A stretch of 64,000 nt of DNA, from positions 1 through 64,000 of the forward strand of contig CANRSX010000014.1 in NCBI GenBank assembly GCA_947642555.1, read 5' to 3'. The notes beneath the pieces were generated by a model, which saw nothing but the letters and a program-made list of their open reading frames with translations, searched no databases and had not been told where the DNA came from. This document shows positions 1 to 8,909 of this stretch, in pieces (positions within the stretch are counted from its first letter, which is position 1; every line of letters starts with the position of its first letter). This DNA comes from an uncultured Roseburia sp. Lineage in GTDB: Bacteria; Bacillota; Clostridia; Lachnospirales; Lachnospiraceae. Position numbers and translations under genes: made by a program.

Positions 1-127
1 GTCTTTGGAATCAGCCACACATTGCTGATTCGCATTACATCGGGGATTCGGTTTGCAGCGCATAATACCTGTATCCTCCGTTCGGACAATCCCCATTTCT
101 GATTCCATGAATAAGAATCGTTCCTCA

Positions 128-169
128 TTAAAAAACGGCAGGATTTTTGATTTTGATATCCTACCGTTT
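128..169 (-). terminator. Intrinsic terminator, minus strand
   Basis: Read on the minus strand, a 12-bp stem (AAACGGTAGGAT with ATCCTGCCGTTT, one G-U pair) closes a 13-nt AT-rich loop and runs into six T residues. It lies downstream of the YgiT-like remnant and the DinJ-type antitoxin gene, so it probably once ended that operon. Positions 1-127 show no gene I can support. Confidence 0.7.
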
Positions 170-257
170 CTTCACTAATTATAAATGATTTCCTCGTTCA
201 CAATCTTCCTTGCACAAGCCCTTATGTTATTCATTCTTCCTGTCCATTTGCGTAGCT

Positions 258-480
258 TTATGCGGCTTTGGAATAATCAATAACAGCAATTTCCTGCATA
301 AGCTGTTTCGCCATATTCACAAGAGATTCCACCTGCTCCGCAACCACATCCGAATAATATTTCTCCCCGCATTGCTCACACTCTTCACAGGGTACATTTT
401 TAAAATAAGTTTACCGACCTCTTACGGAAGATTGCAGACACCCTGTAGACAGTGTGCATTCCTCCTTGATTTTATGGGCT
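258..480 (-). pseudogene. Remnant of a YgiT-type zinc-finger antitoxin
   Basis: On the minus strand, positions 398 to 258 encode an open stretch beginning NVPCEECEQCGEKYYSD and ending AVIDYSKAA followed by TAA. The paired CxxC motifs and the following helix are typical of the C-terminal part of YgiT/MqsA-type zinc-finger proteins, which act as antitoxins. Upstream the frame is closed by a stop at about position 408, and no N-terminal CxxC module can be read, so the gene is truncated. A GGAGG followed by ATG sits near 455, but that ATG opens another frame. Family assignment is by eye. No partner toxin is recognisable nearby. Confidence 0.6.
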
Positions 481-524
481 TTTGGGACAAAATAAAGTTC
501 GAGTCCCGTCTCGCGCTTTTCCAG

Positions 525-794
525 TCAGACCTCATTTATCATTTCATCGAATGATTTATAATGCCTGTACTTCTCCGGATTTTTTTTCATCTCTTCATAT
601 TCATCCAGCGCTGCTTTTGTCTCCGCATTCGGTATCTGACGCTTTATTTCAAATGGAATACCATCATGTATAATTGCGGAACGCAGAAACATATTAATTG
701 CTGCAGACATGCTTAGGCCGAGGTCATTGAAAAGCGCTTCTGCCTCCTGCTTTAGAACAGAATCCACGCGCACATTTATATTTGTAGTAGCCAT
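525..794 (-). CDS. RelB/DinJ-family antitoxin
   Basis: An 89-residue protein starting MATTNINVRVDSVLK with a ribbon-helix-helix profile (ALFNDLGLSMSAAINMFLRS) followed by a short segment that would embrace a toxin. This is the architecture of the DinJ/RelB antitoxins of type II toxin-antitoxin modules, which bind their own promoter and neutralise an RNase of the RelE/YafQ class. The start is set by a GAGGATGG ribosome site about 7 bases upstream. Normally the toxin gene follows or overlaps. Here the bases after the stop encode no recognisable toxin, only the YgiT-like remnant. It is therefore an orphan antitoxin or the survivor of a decayed module. Confidence 0.8.
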   Translation of the reverse strand: MATTNINVRVDSVLKQEAEALFNDLGLSMSAAINMFLRSAIIHDGIPFEIKRQIPNAETKAALDEYEEMKKNPEKYRHYKSFDEMINEV

Positions 795-939
795 ATTTGC
801 ACCATCCTCTTTTTTCTTTTATTATATGGCCAGGCGCAAACAATGTCAACATATCATCTGTATTTGTTTTACATTGTTTTACTTGAAATTTCCTTTCACA
901 CCATATCTGCCAATAAAAGCAGGAAAAAAATCCCCCATT

Positions 940-1321
940 TCTACAGCTACAAGGTATTCAAACGAAAAATCCTGGATAAGCTGCGCATCGTGGAGCGCGC
1001 CGAACCGGATTCCTTTGATCCGGACACACCTGCTGAGGTTGAGAATAAACCCGTTCATTGCCGGCGGATCAGAGGTTCTGCCGGCAATGGAAAACCGTTT
1101 TTCTGGTATACCTGCAATCATAGAAGAGATGAAAAAAGCAGGGCTTCCTCCGACAGTATTTGAGAGCAGGCGCGGTGTATTCAAAGTCACACTATATAAC
1201 CGGCAGATCCCCCCGTCAGAAAAAGCGTCCCCTGATCGAGGCAGGAAAACTGAAGCGGACAATACCGGATGCCCCAAAAAGCAGGCGTCAGAAATACGTT
1301 GCGGCTTCAGCGGCGGAGTAA
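940..1321 (+). pseudogene. Frameshifted 3' end of an AlbA_2/RecG-like ATP-binding protein gene
   Basis: One frame contains INPFIAGGSEVLPAMENRFS and GIPAIIEEMKKAGLPPTVFE, the late HATPase-like and pre-wHTH segment of the Schlafen AlbA_2 / 'RecG-like C-terminal' family. After about position 1200 the homology moves to another frame that reads LIEAGKLKRTIPDAPKSRRQ KYVAAS and stops at 1321. An internal deletion and at least one frameshift separate the two. The intact homologue at 11.5-12.9 kb ends in the same way (LLKTGKLLRTIPEKPSSKNQ). The remnant overlaps the 3' end of ogt on the opposite strand. It is evidence for an old mobile-element insertion here. Confidence 0.65.
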
Positions 1322-1819
1322 CCGGGCTTTACACCCCTCCAGCTCCAGCAGCCTCTCCTTTTTATCCGTCCCCCCTGCGTATCCGGTCAGGCTCCCGTCC
1401 GTCCCCAGCACCCTGTGGCAGGGGATGATCACGGATATTTTATTGTGCCCCACCGCCCCGCCGACAGCCTGCGCGGACATGCTGGCAAGCCCCTTCTGCC
1501 GCGCGATCTCCTCCGCGATCTCCCCGTAGGTCGTTGTCGTCCCGTAGGGAATCTTCTGCAATATCTCCCATACCATATGCTGAAACGGCGTGCCCGCCGG
1601 ATGAAGCGGCGGCAGAAAATCCGGCTCCCTGCCCGAAAAATAGACGTCCAGCCAGTCTTTTGTCCGCCGAAGGGCGGGCGTCTCTTTTTCTTCCCGTTCT
1701 GGCATAAGACCGGCCGCAAAATATTTCTGCCCCTCAAACCACAGCCCGGTCAGCCCGGCGTCGTCCGCGGCCAGGAGAATATCGCCGAGGGGTGAATGAT
1801 AATGGCTGATATACTGCAT
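1307..1819 (-). CDS. ogt: Methylated-DNA--[protein]-cysteine S-methyltransferase
   Basis: This 170-residue suicide DNA-repair enzyme transfers the methyl group from O6-methylguanine (or O4-methylthymine) to its own cysteine. The active-site motif IIPCHRV is present with Cys at residue 134, preceded by the wing/helix segment typical of the family (PYGTTTTYGEIA, AVGGAVGHNK). Length matches the Ogt class without an AdaA domain. I chose the ATG at 1819 because a GAGAGGAAT ribosome site lies 7 bases before it. An upstream in-frame ATG at 1885 would add an Arg-rich tail not expected for the family. The gene stands alone, and its 3' end overlaps the AlbA-type remnant on the other strand. Confidence 0.93.
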   Translation of the reverse strand: MQYISHYHSPLGDILLAADDAGLTGLWFEGQKYFAAGLMPEREEKETPALRRTKDWLDVYFSGREPDFLPPLHPAGTPFQHMVWEILQKIPYGTTTTYGEIAEEIARQKGLASMSAQAVGGAVGHNKISVIIPCHRVLGTDGSLTGYAGGTDKKERLLELEGCKARLLRR

Positions 1820-1997
1820 TTGTAATTCCTCTCTGTCTGTAAAAATATTCCGCCTGCGCCTTCGCGAAAAACGCGCTTCTGGCACCTTCCGAAGAAAAGG
1901 CTGAGCTCTTCCTCATACTACCACATCCGGCTTCCGGCGTCAAAAGCTGACGGCCTCCGGCATCAAAAAACATGGAATTCCGATCGCAGGATAAATC

Positions 1998-2031
1998 TGA
2001 GACTTTTTTGAGATTTCTGTGGTAAGATAAT
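1998..2031 (+). promoter_or_regulatory. Promoter region with 11-bp-spaced TGAGA direct repeats
   Basis: TGAGA at 1998 and again at 2009 are spaced 11 bases, one helical turn, followed by an AT-rich element and a possible -10 GATAAT at 2026. The same arrangement recurs at 4025 in front of the ABC transporter genes. Such direct repeats are the usual binding pattern of OmpR/PhoB-family regulators, so this is inferred to be the autoregulatory site of the downstream response regulator. Confidence 0.55.
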
Positions 2032-2051
2032 CCCGGAAGGAGGCGATCGCT

Positions 2052-2726
2052 TTGAAGGAAACCATACTGCTGGTGGATGACGAGCCCGGCGTCATCGAGA
2101 TCATGAAACGCTATTTTGAACTGTCGGGCTACCGCATCGTCACCGCATACAGCGGGCAGGAAGCCTTATCAAAACTGTCCTGCCAGCCGGATCTGATTCT
2201 GCTGGATATCAGTATGCCGGACATGGACGGGCTTGCCCTCTGTGAGCGGATCCGGGATCATATCAGCTGCCCGATCCTGTTTCTGACCGCCCGCAACGAG
2301 ACTGCCGACCGGATAAAGGGGCTGGCCACCGGAGCGGACGATTATATCGGAAAGCCTTTTGACTTAGACGAGCTCGGCGCAAGAGTCGCCGCACATCTCC
2401 GCCGGGAAAAGCGGAGGCAGGAGCAGTCCGTCCTGCGGTTTTTTCAGGATATGGTCATCGACTACGCCGGTCGGCAGGTCTCCGTGGGAGGAACCCCCGT
2501 CCCGCTGTCCAAAAAAGAATTTGACATCGTGGAGCTGCTGTCAGTCAACGCGGGGCAGGTCTTTGACCGGGAGAGGATCTACGAGACGATATGGGGATAT
2601 GACGGCGACGGCAGCAGCGACACCATCATGGAGCATATCCGGAAGATACGGGCAAAATTTTCCGCGTTATCTTCTCATAGCTATATTGAAACCGTGTGGG
2701 GGGTGGGCTATAAATGGAATGGTTAA
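2052..2726 (+). CDS. OmpR-family response regulator
   Basis: This 224-residue transcription factor has a receiver domain at residues 1-115 (acidic pair D9-D10, phosphoacceptor D52 in LLDISMPDMDG, conserved K101 in YIGKPFD) and a C-terminal winged-helix DNA-binding domain at about 130-222 (LSKKEFDIVELL, TVWGVGYKW). The start is a TTG, supported by an AAGGAGG ribosome site 8 bases upstream. Its 3' end overlaps the histidine kinase gene by 13 bases, so the two are translationally coupled. By analogy with Bce/Vra-type modules, it probably controls the ABC exporter genes that follow the kinase. Confidence 0.93.
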   Translation: MKETILLVDDEPGVIEIMKRYFELSGYRIVTAYSGQEALSKLSCQPDLILLDISMPDMDGLALCERIRDHISCPILFLTARNETADRIKGLATGADDYIGKPFDLDELGARVAAHLRREKRRQEQSVLRFFQDMVIDYAGRQVSVGGTPVPLSKKEFDIVELLSVNAGQVFDRERIYETIWGYDGDGSSDTIMEHIRKIRAKFSALSSHSYIETVWGVGYKWNG

Positions 2727-4027
2727 AACAGATGAGTCTGAAAAAATCCCTGTTTGTCATCGCCCTGATTCACATCGCGGCTGCGCTCCTGCTGTCCGCC
2801 GCCGCATTCTGGGGATGCGTGGAAGCAGTCTCGCGGATCGCCCCGCAGGGCAGCATATTCGTGATCCCCTACCAGGCGTCCGGGCAGGCTGCAAAGGTCG
2901 GGGAAACCGGAGCGCAGATGCCGGACACGGCGGCAGAGACAGGGGAGACCGGAGCGCAGATGCCGGACACGGCGGCACAAGCAGGAGAGACCGGGACGCC
3001 GGCATCTGGCACGGCAGCAGAGGCCCGGGCGCGGACTACCGGCACCGCTGCGGAGACCGGGGCAGCAGCGTCAGCGGCCGGCACCGCCCGGACCACCTGG
3101 TTCCTCTCCCTCCTCCAGCTGGCGCTGCCGGTGCTGATCTGCATCCTGGCACTGATTTCAACTACATTTACCTTTTACAGGTTAAAGCTGAAAACCCCTC
3201 TTGCGGCGCTTTCTGACGGGGCGACCCGCATAATCGAAAACGACCTCGATTTTACCATCGAAGCAGGTTCGGCGGACGAGCTCGGACTGCTGTGCACCGC
3301 CTTTGAGACCATGCGTGCCACGCTGCTGGAAAATAACCGTAAGCTGTGGCGGCAGGCGGAAGAGCGCCGGCGCTTAAACGCAGCCTTTGCCCACAATCTG
3401 CAAAATCCCGTCACCGTCCTTCTGGGCGCGGCGAAGCTGTCCAGAAAGGAGTTGGAAAGCGGTTCAGCGGATCCGGCGCAGCTTGCCGGACAGCTCTCCC
3501 TGATGGAACATTACACGAAGCGGATTCAGGATTACATCGGGACCATGAGCAGTGTCCAGCGGCTGGAGGAAATCCCGCTGGCCAGAAAGGGCACTGACTG
3601 GAACGGGATTGTCCGCGAATTAAATGACATGATGCAGTTTCTCGGTTCCGGCTCGAAAATTCAACCGAAGCTTGAAACCGTCTTAGACACAAATACTATT
3701 TTTGTCGATTCCTCGGTCCTGTTTCAGATCGCGGAAAACCTGGTATCCAACGCTTTCCGTTTCGCAAGGCAGCGTGTTCTGATCTCCTGCTCTGTCACGG
3801 ATGGAATTCTGCTTTTGTCTGTCACGGACGACGGCGGCGGCTTTCCCGACCTGCTGATCCGGGAGGGAATCCGTCCCTTTCAGAAGGGGAAGGAGGAGGC
3901 CGGGCACTTCGGGATGGGATTATACATCTCTTCCCTTCTCGCGAAAAAACACGGCGGCAGCCTCACGATCCAGAACATCCCCACCGGCGCCGTCGTCACG
4001 GCCACCTTAAAAACCGGTAAATCCTGA
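2714..4027 (+). CDS. Sensor histidine kinase with repeat-bearing extracytoplasmic loop
   Basis: The 437-residue membrane kinase has a first membrane segment at about residues 13-35, an external loop to about 128, a second membrane segment at 129-153, HAMP at about 157-205, a dimerisation/phosphoacceptor helix with H227, and a HATPase domain with an N box (ENLVSNAFRFA, 341-351), G1 (DDGGGF, 372-377) and G2 (GMGLYIS). The loop holds three 14-residue tandem units beginning GETG (residues 63-104), rich in Ala, Thr, Gly and Glu. The residue after the phosphoacceptor His is Asn (FAHNLQNPV) where Glu or Asp is usual, which may affect phosphotransfer or phosphatase activity. It pairs with the upstream regulator and precedes an ABC exporter. 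The ligand is unknown. Confidence 0.9.
   Translation: MEWLKQMSLKKSLFVIALIHIAAALLLSAAAFWGCVEAVSRIAPQGSIFVIPYQASGQAAKVGETGAQMPDTAAETGETGAQMPDTAAQAGETGTPASGTAAEARARTTGTAAETGAAASAAGTARTTWFLSLLQLALPVLICILALISTTFTFYRLKLKTPLAALSDGATRIIENDLDFTIEAGSADELGLLCTAFETMRATLLENNRKLWRQAEERRRLNAAFAHNLQNPVTVLLGAAKLSRKELESGSADPAQLAGQLSLMEHYTKRIQDYIGTMSSVQRLEEIPLARKGTDWNGIVRELNDMMQFLGSGSKIQPKLETVLDTNTIFVDSSVLFQIAENLVSNAFRFARQRVLISCSVTDGILLLSVTDDGGGFPDLLIREGIRPFQKGKEEAGHFGMGLYISSLLAKKHGGSLTIQNIPTGAVVTATLKTGKS
2900..3025 (+). repeat. 42-bp tandem repeat, three units, inside the histidine kinase gene
   Basis: Units of 42 bases encode GETGAQMPDTAAET, GETGAQMPDTAAQA and GETGTPASGTAAEA. The first two are nearly identical in DNA and the third has diverged. 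Because the unit length is a multiple of three, copy-number changes would keep the reading frame and only lengthen the external linker of the kinase. Confidence 0.85.
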
Positions 4028-4055
4028 GAGAATTTTGAGATTTTCCCTGTATGCT
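4025..4055 (+). promoter_or_regulatory. TGAGA direct repeat upstream of the ABC transporter genes
   Basis: TGAGA occurs at 4025 and 4036, again 11 bases apart and again followed by a T-rich run, as in front of the response regulator at 1998. A possible -10 (TATGCT) begins at 4050. The shared pattern suggests that the regulator activates the transporter operon from this site. Confidence 0.5.
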
Positions 4056-4094
4056 CTTATCTGACAGCGAAACAGCGTCAGAATGGAGGTATTT

Positions 4095-4766
4095 ATGAAG
4101 ATACAGGTAAAGGATCTCTCAAAAATTTACGGCACAAAAGAAAACCGGGTCGTCGCCTTGGATCACGCGTCCATAACGATACGCGAAGGCGATTTTATCT
4201 CGATCATGGGGCCCTCCGGCAGCGGAAAAAGCACCCTGCTGCATCTGGTCAGCGGGCTGGATACGCCGACCTCCGGCAGCGTGCTCTACGGGGACACCGA
4301 CATCCATCACGGCAGCGACCGGATGCTCTCCGCCTTCCGCCGCCAGAAAATCGGCTTTATCTTCCAGCAGTTTCATCTGCTGCCGGTGCTGACCGCCCGG
4401 GAAAACATCATCATGCCCCTGCTGCTGGACAAAAAACAGCCTGATGAAGCCTATCTTGACCAGCTCGTCTCGCTCCTTGGCATAAAGCAGCGCCTTTCCC
4501 ATCTGCCCCACGAACTCTCCGGCGGGCAGCAGCAGCGGGTGGCCATCGCCCGGGCTCTCATCGCAGAACCGGACATTATCTTTGCGGATGAGCCCACGGG
4601 AAATCTCGACAGCAAAAGCGGCGGTGAGGTGATGCGCATGCTCTGCGAGATCCGGGAAAAATTAAACAAGACGCTTGTAGTCATCACTCATGACCCGCAC
4701 ATCGCCGGGCTGGCGGAGCGGCGCTTTACCATCACGGACGGCGTGTTACAGGAGGTGACGGCATGA
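4095..4766 (+). CDS. ABC transporter ATP-binding protein (MacB/LolD/BceA type)
   Basis: This 223-residue ATPase has the Walker A motif GPSGSGKST, signature [15 protein letters not shown], Walker [13 protein letters not shown] and an H-loop histidine in VITHDP. The signature and GNLD form place it with ATPases that serve FtsX-type permeases (lipoprotein release, antimicrobial-peptide export or sensing). I chose the ATG at 4095, because a GGAGG lies 5 bases before it and inside the alternative start at 4083. Its stop overlaps the permease start by four bases, so the two are translated together. Expression probably depends on the two-component system just upstream. Confidence 0.93.
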   Translation: MKIQVKDLSKIYGTKENRVVALDHASITIREGDFISIMGPSGSGKSTLLHLVSGLDTPTSGSVLYGDTDIHHGSDRMLSAFRRQKIGFIFQQFHLLPVLTARENIIMPLLLDKKQPDEAYLDQLVSLLGIKQRLSHLPHELSGGQQQRVAIARALIAEPDIIFADEPTGNLDSKSGGEVMRMLCEIREKLNKTLVVITHDPHIAGLAERRFTITDGVLQEVTA

Positions 4767-7276
4767 AATCCTATTTATCCTTTTCCGTAAAAGAATTAAA
4801 GGCCCAGAAGCTGATGTCCGCCCTGATCCTTATCGCCGTGATGCTCTCCTGCATGATGACAACCGCCCTGGGCGGGTCTCTCGGCATTTTGCAGACGCTG
4901 CGTATCCGGCAGGCCGCCTCCTTAAACGGGGACCGCTATGCCACCTTCCACCAGCTCACAGAAGAACAGATGCGGCAGTTAGAAACGGATCCCCGGCTTT
5001 CCTCCGTGGGCAGCATGGTCACAGTGGGACACACGGAGCTGGGCAGCAGCGGTCTGACGCTCTTTGCCCGCGAATATCTGGGGAATGCCCTGGACGCCTA
5101 TCCTGGTAACGGAATCATCCTCGAGGGACGTCTGCCCGCCTCCCCGCTGGAAATCGCGCTCCCCGAAAATGCCCTGCCGTACCTTGAAGGAGAGATTCAG
5201 ATCGGCGATACCGTTTCCCTGCAGATGGAAATTTCCCGCATGGACGGATCCCTGCCCGCATATGAGTTTACCGCGGATTATCTGATTACGGGTATACTGA
5301 AAAGCAACTACATCAGCCTCACCTCGGGCACCCTGGATGCTGTGCTCGGATGCGGCAGCGCCTCCGCCCTGCTGCCGGAGGACTATCTGTTGTACTCCAC
5401 CGATTTTAAAACAGAAGACCTCGCGGATTTTCAGTCCGTCGTCGACGACCTGGCGGCGCGCCTTTCCGTGGAGCCGGCCATGATTCAGTACAACTGGATT
5501 CTCCTTGATGCCCTTGGGATCGCCTATGACGAAGCCGGCTCCTCCGACACGGATACCGGTTTTTCCTTCATGGCCCTCTCCTGCGTGCTGGTGGGCGCCC
5601 TGGTGCTGCTGGCTGCGGGGCTTGTCATTTACAACATTTTAAAAATCTCTGTGACAAAACGGATCACGGAATACGGCACGCTGCGCGCCATCGGCGGGGA
5701 GCGACGCCAGATTTACCGGCTCGTCGCCCTTCAGCTGCTGATTTTATGCGGGATCGGCATCCCTGTGGGGCTTTTTGCCGGCGCGATGTCCGCCAGAAGC
5801 ATCTTAGCCGCCGCCACCGGTATTTTAAATCCCGACCTGTTTCTGGCGGAAAGCTCCACGGCCTTAAATGAGACCATCCGCGGGACGGACTCCGGCGGGA
5901 TCGCCCCTTACCTGGTCAGCGCAGCCGTAACCACCTGCTTCGCCATGCTGGCGGCATTTCCCGCGGCGCGCTATGCCTCCCGCGTCTCCCCGACCCTCGC
6001 CATGACCGGCCAGCGCGCCATCGTACGACGACGCAGACAGCGGACCGCAGGCTTCCCAAACCGCTCTTCTGTGAAAGAAAAGCCGATCCGGCATTTTGAG
6101 GCCTGGTATGCCTGGCTGAATTTAAAACGGGGCCGCGGCAGGACGGTCATCACGATCCTGTCTCTTGTCATGAGCATCACGGTATTCGTGGCGTTACAGA
6201 GCTTTACCGCCCTGCTCGACACAGGTACTGATGTGAAAAACATGCATCTGGGAGATTATTCGATTACAAATGAAGTGAACGGATTTTCGCAGGATGACCT
6301 CCCGAAGCTCCGGGAGCAGGAGGCGGTGGAAGATTTGGCGGAAACCATGCTTTCCACTTACACGCAGGATGAAAACGGTATGCTCCCGGTCGAACTGGAT
6401 CTCTCCCTGCAGTCCTGGGAGGCGTTTCACATCGCGGGAGTGGACAATGCGCGCCTGACCTCTTACGCGGAGGGGCTCACGGAGGAGGATTTCACGGAGC
6501 TTCGGTCCGGGGCCGCCTGTATCGTGAAAAATCCCATTCCCTTTTCCTATGAGGGACAGAAGGTGGAAACCACCCGCCTTCGCGTGAACGACACCGTCAC
6601 CGTAAACGGGCATCCCCTGCGTGTGGCCGGCATCACCGAAGCGACTGTCACCGTCAACAACGGCGATTATATCAACGGCGTGCAGATCATGGTAAACGAG
6701 GAGCTGTATCAGAAGCTGACCGGGGAAAACCGTTACCAGGAGGTTTATCCCACCTTAAAGCAGGGTGCAAACCGGGAGGCCTTCGAGACCTGGCTTAACG
6801 ATTTCTGCAAAGAAAATCCCGGCAGCCACTGGCTGTCCTACGAGGAAACCGACGCACAGCTGGCCGAAAGCTTCGAACAGATCCGTCTGCTCAGCTGGGG
6901 GCTGATCCTCTTCATCGGGCTGATCGGGATTTTAAACATCATCAATACTGTGTACAGCAACATCCACACCCGGATCTCCGAGATCGGGATCCAGCGCGCC
7001 ATCGGCATGAGCGCCGCCAGCCTGTACCGGACATTTTTATGGGAAGGGGCGTACTACGGGCTCCTCGCCTCCGCCGCAGGAGGGCTGCTGGGATATCTCT
7101 GTACGATATTTGTAAATGCAGCGGCATCGGACGCTCTCGCCGTCACTGCGGTTCCGGTCCTCTCCATCCTGGAAGCCGCCGTGATCTCCGTCGCCGCCTG
7201 TCTGCTGGCGACGGCCGCTCCCCTCGGCGCCATCGCGAAGCTGGATATCGTGCCGTCGATGGAAGGGGCGGAGTAG
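4763..7276 (+). CDS. ABC transporter permease with two FtsX domains
   Basis: An 837-residue permease. A membrane helix near residues 14-36 is followed by a large extracytoplasmic region, a first FtsX domain at about 268-405, another membrane segment near 450-475 opening the second half, a second extracytoplasmic domain, and a second FtsX domain at about 700-830. The segments TEYGTLRAIGGERRQIYR and SEIGIQRAIGMSAASLYR are the coupling loops expected in each half. This is the arrangement of MacB-superfamily permeases that use ATP to move periplasmic or outer-leaflet substrates, or to relay peptide sensing. The start overlaps the ATPase stop. The substrate cannot be told from the sequence. Confidence 0.9.
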   Translation: MKSYLSFSVKELKAQKLMSALILIAVMLSCMMTTALGGSLGILQTLRIRQAASLNGDRYATFHQLTEEQMRQLETDPRLSSVGSMVTVGHTELGSSGLTLFAREYLGNALDAYPGNGIILEGRLPASPLEIALPENALPYLEGEIQIGDTVSLQMEISRMDGSLPAYEFTADYLITGILKSNYISLTSGTLDAVLGCGSASALLPEDYLLYSTDFKTEDLADFQSVVDDLAARLSVEPAMIQYNWILLDALGIAYDEAGSSDTDTGFSFMALSCVLVGALVLLAAGLVIYNILKISVTKRITEYGTLRAIGGERRQIYRLVALQLLILCGIGIPVGLFAGAMSARSILAAATGILNPDLFLAESSTALNETIRGTDSGGIAPYLVSAAVTTCFAMLAAFPAARYASRVSPTLAMTGQRAIVRRRRQRTAGFPNRSSVKEKPIRHFEAWYAWLNLKRGRGRTVITILSLVMSITVFVALQSFTALLDTGTDVKNMHLGDYSITNEVNGFSQDDLPKLREQEAVEDLAETMLSTYTQDENGMLPVELDLSLQSWEAFHIAGVDNARLTSYAEGLTEEDFTELRSGAACIVKNPIPFSYEGQKVETTRLRVNDTVTVNGHPLRVAGITEATVTVNNGDYINGVQIMVNEELYQKLTGENRYQEVYPTLKQGANREAFETWLNDFCKENPGSHWLSYEETDAQLAESFEQIRLLSWGLILFIGLIGILNIINTVYSNIHTRISEIGIQRAIGMSAASLYRTFLWEGAYYGLLASAAGGLLGYLCTIFVNAAASDALAVTAVPVLSILEAAVISVAACLLATAAPLGAIAKLDIVPSMEGAE

Positions 7277-7317
7277 ACGCCAAAAGATCTGCTGCCGGGC
7301 GGCGACCGCCGTCCGGA

Positions 7318-8796
7318 TTACAGCCCCATGCGTTCATACAGCTCCTCTGGGGCGTCATGCTCCTCCAGAAGCCGGCGCATCGCCTGCGTCAGCCGCTCCT
7401 CCTGCACCGCATCGTGAATCGGATGCTCCTGCTTGGGATCCTTCTCCAGATCAAACAGCTGTGTGCCGTACGCTGCCGTCACCGCGGACATATCCACCGA
7501 CATCGGAATCTTCAGTACAGGCATTCCTTTTGTAAAGGAAAAAGGCTCCGCCAGTACGGCCTCTTTCAGCACTTCGCTCATTCGTTTATTCATGTAGTTA
7601 GGCATCAGCGTGTATTCATATAAGGGTACCTCCGGATGAACGGCATTGCGCATGTAGACATATCGTCCGTCCGTGATATTGAGCTGATTGCCATGGTATC
7701 CGAACAGCGCATACTCCCGCACAGGTGCATCCGAACGAATCGTCCCGCACAGGCTTTTTCCCGTCATATCTTTCGGAACCGGACATCCGAAATACTCCAG
7801 CAGCGTGGGCGCCAGATCAATGGTCTGCACCAGGCTCTCCCGCCGCTCTCCGCAGATCCCGCTGCGCGGATCCCAAATAAAGAGCGGAATATGTACGATC
7901 TCGTCGTAGCAGGGCATTATGTTTTTTGCCCACCAGCCGTGTTCTCCGAGCAGGTAGCCATGATCCGTATTGACGATCAGCATGGTATCCTTCCACATGT
8001 CATACCGGTCCATCAGATCCAGCACACGGCCCAGATTCTCATCACACATCGAGATCATCGCCGCATATTTTTTCCGCAGATACTCCACCTCATCCGGCGT
8101 CTCCTTCACCCTGTCATAGGGCGGCCAGTCTAGATCCCTCCCGATCTCTGGCAGCTGGTATCGCTCCAGATATTCCTCAAAGGTATAAAACGGCTCGTGC
8201 GGATCAAAGGATTCGATCTGTAAAAACCAGTTGTCGTACCCATGATTGGTCTCCATAAATTCCAGCCCGCCGTCAAAGGTCTGCCGCTGACAGCTGTGGA
8301 GACTGTCCTTCCGGTAACTGCGGTTAACCGCCTCCTGACGGTATCCTTTCTGCCTGCGTGCCACGACAGCCGGATCGTGATCCAGGTTTGTCTCAAGCCG
8401 GATCCCGGGGTCAAGATTTCCCTTCCAGTGATCGCCCTCCTGCCCCCGCACACACTCCCAGGTGGAATATCTCGTGTGATATGTCGCGCCGCCATCCTCC
8501 CAGTAATGGCCGTGGTCGCTGATCAGATGCGTGTGGATCCCCGCCTCATCCAGAAGCTGCGGCATGGAATCATCAAAGGGCTCCAGCGGCGACCAATAGC
8601 GGTGCAGGAAATTATACCGCCCGGTGTGCAGTTCTCTGCGCGCCGGCATACAGGGCAGGCTCCCCGCGTACGCGTTGGAAAAACATACCGTTCGCTCCGC
8701 CAGTCTGCGAAAATTCGGGGCATCCACCCAGTCGCACCCATAGGGCGGGAGAAATCTCCGGTTTAACGAGTCAAACATCACCATTATTGCCTTCAT
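7318..8796 (-). CDS. Cysteine-type sulfatase, S1 family
   Basis: A 492-residue alkaline-phosphatase-superfamily hydrolase. The signature LPCMPARRELHTGR (Cys49) fits the C-x-P-[SA]-x-R pattern whose cysteine is converted to formylglycine. An early metal-ligand aspartate is seen at D9 (MVMFDS) and a later metal site in NTDHGYLLGEHG. No signal peptide is visible, so it should act in the cytoplasm. Its ribosome site AAAGGAAAT precedes the ATG. It converges with the ABC permease and stands next to a TSUP-type exporter on the same strand, which suggests that sulfur oxyanions released from substrates are handled here. The natural sulfate ester is unknown. Confidence 0.92.
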   Translation of the reverse strand: MKAIMVMFDSLNRRFLPPYGCDWVDAPNFRRLAERTVCFSNAYAGSLPCMPARRELHTGRYNFLHRYWSPLEPFDDSMPQLLDEAGIHTHLISDHGHYWEDGGATYHTRYSTWECVRGQEGDHWKGNLDPGIRLETNLDHDPAVVARRQKGYRQEAVNRSYRKDSLHSCQRQTFDGGLEFMETNHGYDNWFLQIESFDPHEPFYTFEEYLERYQLPEIGRDLDWPPYDRVKETPDEVEYLRKKYAAMISMCDENLGRVLDLMDRYDMWKDTMLIVNTDHGYLLGEHGWWAKNIMPCYDEIVHIPLFIWDPRSGICGERRESLVQTIDLAPTLLEYFGCPVPKDMTGKSLCGTIRSDAPVREYALFGYHGNQLNITDGRYVYMRNAVHPEVPLYEYTLMPNYMNKRMSEVLKEAVLAEPFSFTKGMPVLKIPMSVDMSAVTAAYGTQLFDLEKDPKQEHPIHDAVQEERLTQAMRRLLEEHDAPEELYERMGL

Positions 8797-8909
8797 ACTA
8801 TTTCCTTTCTCTGTGAAATAAGCCTATTGTAGCATACCCCTTCCCCGGCTGTCCATTCCTTCCGCCGAAGACCTGTGGATAACATCCGCCGTCTCTCACA
8901 TTTATAGTT

